From assembly GCA_905221605.1 (NCBI GenBank), contig CAJNDS010000602.1:188001-252000 (forward strand): a stretch of 64,000 nucleotides of DNA. The letters run 5' to 3'. Below the pieces are notes generated by a model, which worked only from the letters and a program-made list of their open reading frames with translations, made no database searches and was not told the DNA's origin. The stretch is from Symbiodinium natans. Taxonomy: Eukaryota > Sar > Dinophyceae > Suessiales > Symbiodiniaceae. This document shows, in pieces, positions 43,101 through 52,100 of this stretch. Both the position numbers and the translations under genes were made by a program. Every line of letters starts with the position of its first letter. The first letter of the stretch is position 1.

Positions 43101-46100
43101 CCTGGCTTCCAGTAGCCGAGGTGTAAAATCAGGGCTTAGTACCCGAAACCCTAAACCCTAAACCCTAAACCCTAAACCCTAAACCCTAAGCCCTAAGCCC
43201 TAAACCCTAAACCCTAAACCCTAAACCCTGAAGTTCCAACAGAACCTGCTTGCTTCATCCGCCGGGGTTGCTGAGGACAGAGCGCTACAAGAGGTACCTT
43301 GGCCGCCGTCCTTGCCAGCGGACTGCGTTGCTCTGGGTTAGGGTTTGGGGTTTCGGGTTAAGGGTTTAGGGTGTTGGGTTAGGGTTCAGTTCTTGAATCC
43401 CTATACACCCTTGCCTCAAACCCTACACCCTAAACCCTAAACCCTAGACCCTAAACCCTAAACCCCAAACCCGAAACCCCAAACCCCAAACCCTAAACCC
43501 TAAACCCTAAACCCTAAGATCCCTTCGCCGAAGGTACGCCTCGCGCCACGGACAGGATGCGGCAGGGAACCCCTCAGGTGGCAACCTCTTCCGCGGACTC
43601 TACAACATCGTGTGCCCTTGGCTTCAGAGGGTTTAGGGTTTAGGGTTTAGGGTTTAGGGTTTAGGGTTTCGGGTTTAGGGTTTAGGGTTTAGGGTTTAGG
43701 GTTTAGGGTTCGGAGCTGGAGGTATAGCTTGGGGTTTAGGCTTGAGGGCTTGCAGGTTTAGGGCTTTTAGGGGTTAAGAGTGGTGGCATTCAAGGATCAA
43801 GAGCCTGGGCGCCTCGCGCAAGAAGCCGCCGGACGTCATGCTGGACGAGTGCATTGAGTACAGCGAGCGTGTGGCAGACCGATCAGGTTGGGTCGGGGAG
43901 GTTTCTATTTGTTTGAGATCGGTTGAGAAAGAGCCGAACCCTTAAACCCTGACCCTAAATCCTAAGCCCTGAAGCGTAAAGCCCAAACCCGAAGCCCTTT
44001 GTAAACCCGAAGCCCTAAACCCTAAACCCGAAACCCTAAACCCTAAACCCTAAACCCAAGCCCCAAAGCCCCCAATTTCAGAGGACGCACAGAAAGCCAT
44101 CGGAGGGGACCGGGCACAGACTCGGAAGTCCCTGGGTTCTGCGGGTTAGGGTTTAGGGTTTAGGGTTTAGGGTCTAGGGTTTAGGGTTTAGGGTTTAGGG
44201 TTTAGGGTTTAGGGTTTAGGGTTTAGGGCTTAGGGTTTAGGGTTTAGGGTTTAGGGAAATTTTGGGGTTCGGTGTCTGGTCCCGAAACCCCGAACATGAA
44301 CCTAGGAATGGCAGGATGCAAGAGCCTAAGCCATAAACCCTAGGGTTTAGGGTTTAGGGTTTAGGGTTTAGGGTTTAAAACCGAAACCCTCAACCCTGAA
44401 CCCTGAACGCAGCCCTCAACACAGTGCCCCCGTGCTGCGTCCTTACCTAGGGTTCAGGGCTTAGGGTTCAGGGTTTGAGACCTATCTTGTTGCAGCCTAT
44501 CTCTCATGGGTACGACAACAGGGGACCCATCATCGAAGTCCAACGTCCCCTTTGGCAAGTTGTTCTTGATAGCCCGTTTAGAGCCTACCCGAAACCCCGA
44601 AACCCCTAAGCCCCTAAACCCTAAACCCCCGAAACCCTTAAACCCTCAACTTCTAAACTCCTTAACCCCTTCCCCCTGAGTGGCAGGCTACTTCTTCATG
44701 GACTCCCCCGGCAACGACCTCGAGTCGATCGCTGGGCAGGTGGGGAGGGTTTAGGATGTTGGGCCTACCCTTAAGCCCTCGCAAGCTCTAAATCCTTAAG
44801 CCCCCCTCCACCTGAGTTGCCGTGAGGTGGCTGTGATGACGAAGTTCCCATGTTAAGGAATCCCTTCCGAAGTAACCCCAACTCCTACAACCCTACAATC
44901 CTGCAGGCCTAAACCCGAAACCCTGAAACCCTAAACCCCAAACCACCCCAAAGACAGATGTTCCATGGCTTGTCTCCGAGGTGGCCAGCGGCTGCAACTT
45001 GATCTTCTTCGTCACGGGCAATGGCGTCACTTGAGTTGCATCAGTTTAGGGTTGAGGAGTCAGGGTTTAGGGTTTAGGGTTTAGAGTTTAGGGTTTAGGA
45101 ATCAGGGTTTAGGGATGACGGTATAGGGTCTAGGGTTTAGGGTTTCGATGTTGAAAAACTGCGCCTGCAGGGTTCGGGGTTTGCTCAAGTATCACGGTGC
45201 GGCGGCGTGGACCCAAAGCCTCTCTAAAACCCGTGCTTGGCCAGCCCTTTCCAGAAGCCCTTGCAAAACCCTAGCTATGTGGGCTTAGGCTTAGGGTAGC
45301 AAACCCTAAGCCGTAAGCCCTACACCCGAAACCCTACACCCTAGACCCTAAGCCTCACCCTCCAAGTCCCCCAAATGCCCCCCTTGAATGCGGGATTGAG
45401 GCCATCACCAACTTCCCTTTCGTGCCGACGCTCAAGGTGGTCACGACCACTGGCCGCTTCAACATCTTGCAGAAGGAGGGGCTTAAGGCCACCCGAACAC
45501 CCCAAAACCCCTTCAACCTCAAACCCTGACACCCTGAAGCCCACAAACCCTAAAACCTTTTGAGAACGCCGCAAGTCCTAACAACCCTAAAAACCCCAAA
45601 CGCCCTCAACCCGAAACCCCAACAGTTGCAGTCAAGCGCCTGAAGCAGTCAACCTTTCCCTGAGCTCAGTTTGGGATTTTAGGGGCCGAAGTTGTTGAGG
45701 GTTGCTGATGGCTTCAGACAAGTTTTCAGGCGTTGCTTCAGGGGTTCTTAAATCCTATAGACCCTAAACCGGCTACTGTCGGCTTCGGAGGGTTTAGGGT
45801 TGAGGACCTGCGCAGCAGCAGCCCAGTTCTGCAAGATTTACCTGCTACTAGACCATCTTCAAGGTTAGCTACTGTACCTTGACCGGTTGAAGACCAGGTC
45901 CCTCTTGGCCTGTAAAGCTAACCTTCGCACACTGAGCATTTTGGCCGCGCCCCTTGTCTTGCGCCATGTCTATGCACCCCTGGCGTCTGACCATCTTGGG
46001 GCTTCCGGCCCCTCTTCTCGGCGCGTCGCCCGGGGCTTGGCCCGAGCCAGAGAGCTTCAACATCCCCAGGTTTCAGGCCCTGCTCTCCTCTCAGGCCATG

Positions 46101-49100
46101 TGCCGCTCTTTGGTGTACCGGCCCGTGACCGCAACGACCATGGAGCTGGCGGCCCGCGAGCTCCGAGAGGGGGCTCCGCATGGGACCTTGGTCCTGGCCG
46201 AAGAGATGACCCAGGGGCGCGGGCGGGCAGGAGCCAGGTGGGCTTTGGGCTTCTCCCAAAGACGGCAACCTCTACCTCACTCTGGCGCTCCGTGCCGGTG
46301 AGCCCTCCTTGAATGCCCATCGGCGCGCGCAGGTGAATTTCGCAATGCCCCTGGCTGTAGCACAGGCCGTCAAAGATGTAGAGCCAGAGGTGGACCCCAT
46401 GATACGTTGGCCTCGGGCGGTGGAAGTTCAAGGGCGCAAGGTTTCAGGATCCCTGGTCGAGGTGCGCCGCGAGGAAGGCACTGAGCACCTTGCAGCAGGC
46501 ATCGGCGTGAATGTCAACGCCGACTTTTGCAACAATGGCACCTTCTCTCAGGATGTGACCAGCCTGCGGTGTTGTGCGCAGAAGCTGATCGACCGAGAGC
46601 AGCTTCTGGCGCAGCTCTGCAACAACCTGGAGTTGTACTTGGAGATGTCTCCCAGCGACTTGGACTTGCATACCTGCGTTGGCCGTCTGTTACGGCCGTG
46701 GACAGTGAAGTTTCCCTCCACAACAAGACGAGCAAGCAGCCGCTGGTAGACGGCAAAGTCACAAGCATCACGCCGGCAATGGACCTCGTTGTCCAGGCCT
46801 CCAACGGTAGCCAGATTGAAGTATCAGAGATAGGTGGCATCACTGTCTTTCCTAGGGGCCGCCGGTACAAGGCGGAGCTGTGATATGAAGCGATGCCGTG
46901 ATATGAAATGATGCCAGGGCTGCGAGATCGATGCGAATCCCCCGCCCCGCCCCCCCCCCCCCCCACCTCCCGTTGCACCCAAGCCCCTGAACTACAGGTG
47001 CGATTGCGTTCTCTGCGGCTGCTCAAGCATGAACTTTGTGCCCCAGGTCTTGGGTTTCATCCATTCGGGGGTGTCTTCCAACTGGTGGGGTCTTTGGTGT
47101 CCTGCTCACTGCTCTGGATCCACCACCCTCTTGGCTTTCTCCTTTGCCTCGGGCACTCTTTTTGGCATTCTTCTTGCTCTTTACTTCTTCCGTGCCTCAC
47201 TCTTTCTGCCGAGCCCTGCAGCTGCATTTCCCAGGCCTGAGACTTCCCGCGCTGAGGCCCCCTTGCAGGCCTCTACTCCTCTCCGTTTGCGCAAGTACTT
47301 GCATGGGCCAGAGTGAGCTCTCACGAGCATTTGAGCACCTTTCCGAGGCTTTGAGGTTACTGCTGCTTCGGCGCCAGCCGGTGCTTTTCCTGCTGCACAG
47401 GGTTCCCCTCATCCCCCTAGCCCTAGTGGTTCTGTTGGGATGTAGTAGGCCCTATTGCAAGCCGTGAGCTCGGGTCCCGTGGAGCTCCGGCGCCCCCTCC
47501 ACGCACCACAGCGCCTCATCCCGCCTCGTTACAACGAAGTCGAGGCTTCTTTCCCTGCCGCGCTTGCTCATTGCTTTGTTCTTCGTGCCCCTGGCCCTGA
47601 CTCACCCGTTCGGTCCCCAAACGCCGTCGCATTCAGGAGAATCGTGGGCGCACAGGAAGACTCAGACATCTTGTGCCACGCAGCCGGCTTGCCATTTCCG
47701 CTCGAGCAACCATGGATGCCACTCTCTTGCCTTCCCTCGCCGAGGGCCAGTTAAACCTTCACCTTCTCCGCTGGACGGGGGAAGGAAAATCCTCCCTTTT
47801 GGAGGCTGCGTACGCTGTGCCGGTGCTTTCCCGGAGCGAGGGGGTCATTCTTGCAATTCCTCCCGGCTTCCTGGCTCCAACCCTCCTGGCTTTAGGCCCT
47901 CAAAGCTTCTGACCGTACCATCGTGACGGACGAACTGGGAGCAGAGAGCCTGCTCGGCATAGATGCGCAAGTCCTTGTGTGCGAATTTCGGGGGTGGGGT
48001 CATAGAGCTTCTTCAGGAATATCGCGAAGAGACGGATCTGACAGACTGCCTTTTGTTCTTGGAGGATCACCCAGATGCACTGCCAGTGGGGCCGGCCCTT
48101 CTCAGGCCTGGATAGCGGAGGCTGCTGTCTGGCTTTCTACTCTGCAAGCCGACATGGCCCCCAAGGCCAAGGCGAAACAGCAAACCAAGGCCAAGCGCCT
48201 CACAACAGCTGCCCTTGCAGAGCAGGTCGCTGCAGTGACGGACCTGCTTCCCCAGATTGGAAAGCAGCTTGCAGCTTTGCAGAAAGGTCAGCAGGATTTG
48301 GCGGCCCGCCTTCCTGTGTCCATGGAGCCGGCTCATGTTAGGGCCCTCTGCAACTTCTCAGATGCGCTTTCCGAGTGTGCAGCCAAAGCCCCCCCATGCA
48401 GCCTTTCCAGCTTTCGGGTCTAGGCAAGGGTTTTTCTGTGTCCCCCCAAGCAAACCTCATAGGACCGCCGCCCCGGACGAGGGAACCTCTAGATTTGGGG
48501 GCAGGCGTGCCACTTCAGGACGAGCCTGCGGAGCGGGGATATGGGATGCCTCCGGAGTCAGCCGAGTTTCCCAGCATGCAGGCCGCAATCATGCAGCAGA
48601 CACAGGCGCTTTTGTCCCATGTCCTCTCCCAAGCAGACGGAGGCTTAGCCGACCTGGCGTCCGGATCAGGCTCTTCGTCCTCCTTGGCCTCTCGGGGAGC
48701 AGCAAAGAGGGAGCGGCTCCAGCAAGCTCTGTCCAGCCGGACAGGGGACTTCTTCCTTCAAGTCATGCAGCAGGTTTTTCGGCGGCTCAATCTCGCAGAG
48801 CTGCAAGGCAGCCCGATGATGTGCCGCTACTTGGAGAGATTCTGCGGATACGCCGGCCAAAGGGAGGCCGGATACCTAATGTGGATGCTGGCTCATGTGG
48901 CAGATGCTTTGCTCCAAGACGATGTCCTTGGAGCCCGGGAGCATTTGGCTTTGTGCTTGGTGTGTCTCGACCAAAGCGTGCTAGATGGGCCTTGCCTACA
49001 TGATGTCTCTTCTGGACGAACCACCAGGCCAGATGTTCTTGCCCCGCCAAACTGCAGCAAACCCGCGGTCCCGGGCTTTCTCTCCCCTGTCGCCAGTTGG

Positions 49101-52100
49101 CTGGGCCACGACGTCTCTCCAATACTTGAAGGAAATCGACCTCATCAACACCAGGCGTTTGGAGAGCCTTGGTGGCAGTGCCAGGAACCCATCCTCGCCC
49201 CCGACAGCCGATGCCAGTCAGGATCCTGCAAACAAGCCACCGCGACGGCCCCGTTTCCCTCGAAAGCCAAAGAACGAGACGGGGGCTGCGTCCAAATAGC
49301 CAGGCCTGTGACCCGGCCACCGCCTGGCCTTGTTCATGCCAACAAAGGACACTTGGTTCACAACGAAGGTGTCTTTTGCAACGTGGGCTGGGGGTCTTCT
49401 TCGGGGAGTGTTCTGTTCTCGAACCACTTTTGCTTCCTTTTTGAAGTCAACTTTGCATCTGAACAGGCTCGTTCCTGACAAGCCTTCGTGCCGCGCAGCT
49501 GGCCTTGTGTTCCCGCTTCCGGTGCCAAGCCCTGGGGCTTTTGAACCTTTTCCTTTGGGTTTGTCTTCCCGGACTAGGAGACGCATACTGCACAGGCGTC
49601 TCTTGCACGTCGTTGTTATGGCCCTGAACTTCCTTCACAACGATTTCGTGCCAATACCGCTGGCCCTTTTGCAGCGGCCACCTACCCAGGTGCAGGTTCG
49701 CCTCACGTCTTCCGTGGGTAGGCTTTTGAGGGAAGGTGAGAAGGTACCGACTGATCCGTCTGTGCTTCCCGAACTCGAGCCTTACAGGCCCCTTTGTGCT
49801 TCAAGGCTGAAGCTTTCTGGCCGCGGCCAGTTTGACGCTCGGCCTTTCCTCAGCCCAAACCTCTACATGGCTTTCTGTGAGCCTGATGCTCTGCTGCACA
49901 CCGGCATGCCTCCCACTGATGTCTTTGCTGATTGGACCAAAGAGCGGCCCGAAGAGGTCGCGGCCTTGGCCAAGATCTGGGATTCAAAGGGCTTGCTGCA
50001 TCTTAGGCCCTCCAACGTACCTGCCTCTTTGAGCCATCACGTTTCGTGGGCTTTTAACTGCTACAAAAGCCCAGAAAAGGATCGACAGATCATTGACAGA
50101 AGGGGTCGAAACTGGTGTGAAGGCAGGGTTTGCGGCCCATCCGCAATCATACCGGTAGGGCCCCTGCTGTGCCAACTTGAGGCCCGGCCTAGCCGCGAGA
50201 CTGTCAGGATTTTAATAAGTCAATAACTGACAGGCGTGACTTTTACCATCAGTTTTGGGTGCCAGACCGGCGCGCTGAGACAAACATGCTGGGTCCCGCT
50301 CTGCCGCGTAGCATGCTGTTTGGCACGGCTGCACTTGAGAGGTTCGAGGCCCAGCGATGTCCGCGTTCTTCGGGAAAAAGACTGCACGAGGTCAGAAGCG
50401 ACTTCCTTCACGAGGAGCCTGCTAAGGATCGCTTGGAGCCTTTGTTGTTCAACTCCGACCTCTTGGTGCCTTGCTTCAAGGCCATTGCTCAAGGGGACCA
50501 TATCGGTGTCGAACTGGCCTCGGATGCGCATGCCTCTTTGCTCGCTAGCCACGGTCTCCTCGGTGGGGGCGACCGTCTTTGTTCCAACAGGCCTTTCAAA
50601 GGCAGCACAGAGGCCCAGGGCCTAATAATCGACGACTTCTTTGTGTTTCTCAGTCTGCGATGCTAGCTCCAGCAGTGAGCCGGCGTGCGTTGCCAAGCTG
50701 CGCTTGGCAAAGGAAGCATATGCTTTGTACTCCCTCGAAGGCTCCGATGACAAAGACGTGTGGGGCGGAGATTGCGTGAGAGTCGCTGGGGCGCAGCTCG
50801 ACTCTTCGCCCGGCACTCGAGCGCTCGGCCTCATTACTCTGGGAGCCCCTGCCGCTAAGAGGGCGGCTCTCTCTGTGATCAGCCTTGAAGTTGCCAGACT
50901 TGCCCACACAACCGATAGTCTGCACTTGCGCCTGCTGGGCAACTGGACTTCCAGCTTGCTTTACAGGCGACAGCTCATGTCAGTGCTCGCCAGGAGTTTT
51001 GGTCTTGTCCGAGCGCAGGATTTAGGCCGGGTTCCTCGTGTCATTGGCCTTCCCAGGTCTGTCGCCCAGGAGTTGGTCCTGCTGGCCATCCTGGCCCCGC
51101 TTGCTGTGTCCAATCTTGGCGCCGTCCTGGCAGACAGTCTATACGCCACCGACGCTTCCGAGCAAAAGGGTGCTTTCGTGAGTTCCGCCGCGCCCCCCTT
51201 TCTGGTCCGGTCACTTTGGCGCACTGGCTCTAAGAAGGGTGGCTACTCTCGCATTTTCTCTCGTGAGGAGGCACTCCTGGCTAAGCACCTTCTATGATCT
51301 TCGCTTGTTGCGCTACTCGCTTGTGTCTCAGTTGCCCTTCTTTGGGGCTGGGTCCCCGTTGCCGGGTTGCTGGCTTTAACGTGGGGTGGCGTCATGCGCG
51401 TGGGCGAGGTTCTCGGTGCTACGAGATCTGACCTGACATTGCCAGCCGATCTTGGTGGCACGATATGGTTTGCGCTGCTGTCAATCGCGGAGCCAAAAAC
51501 AAGGTTTCGTGCTGCCCGACACCAGGTCGCTCGCTTGGACCAACCTGATTTGCTGCGAGTTGTCACCATGGCTTTTGGTCACTACGCCCCCGAAAGGCGC
51601 TTATGGCCTTTCTCTCCCTCGACTTTGAGGAGCAGGTTCTCCGCAGTGGTCAAGGCCCTCTCTTTGGACCGACTTCCAGGAGGCAAGCAGTTGGACCTTG
51701 GCTCCCTCAGAGCGGGAGGGGCTACGTGGCTCCTTCACCAGACTGAGAACAGCGAGCTCGTTAGGCGACGAGGCAGATGGCTAAATCATCGTTCGATGGA
51801 GATTTACGTCCAGGAAGTGGCGGCGCTACATTTCTTCTCGACAGTCCCAGCCGTCGCCAAGACCAAGGTTTTGTCCTTGCTGGAAGGATTCCAAAATCTC
51901 CTGTTCCGTGCAGAAGCGCTTCAGCGTGCAGGGGTCCCCCCTGCTGTTTGGTTCAATCTCTTTCGCCTGGGTTCGCAGCCGCAATGGTTGGAAAGGTTGG
52001 GTGTGGCGAAAATCGCTTTGGGCATACTACCAGGAGCTACTTCAGACTCTGGTGCAAAACAGAAGTTGCCCGTTGCCGCTTGGTTAGCATGAACACCTGA

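Noticed and set aside
46057-47026. Minus-strand ORFs over the biotin ligase
   Set aside because: They mirror the high-GC coding strand and carry no domain. The + strand reading has the full ligase motif series.
48257-49320. Overlapping 248- and 177-codon ORFs in the retroelement
   Set aside because: They are shadows of the gag-like frame. The gag frame carries the regular helical domain and fits the element's gene order.
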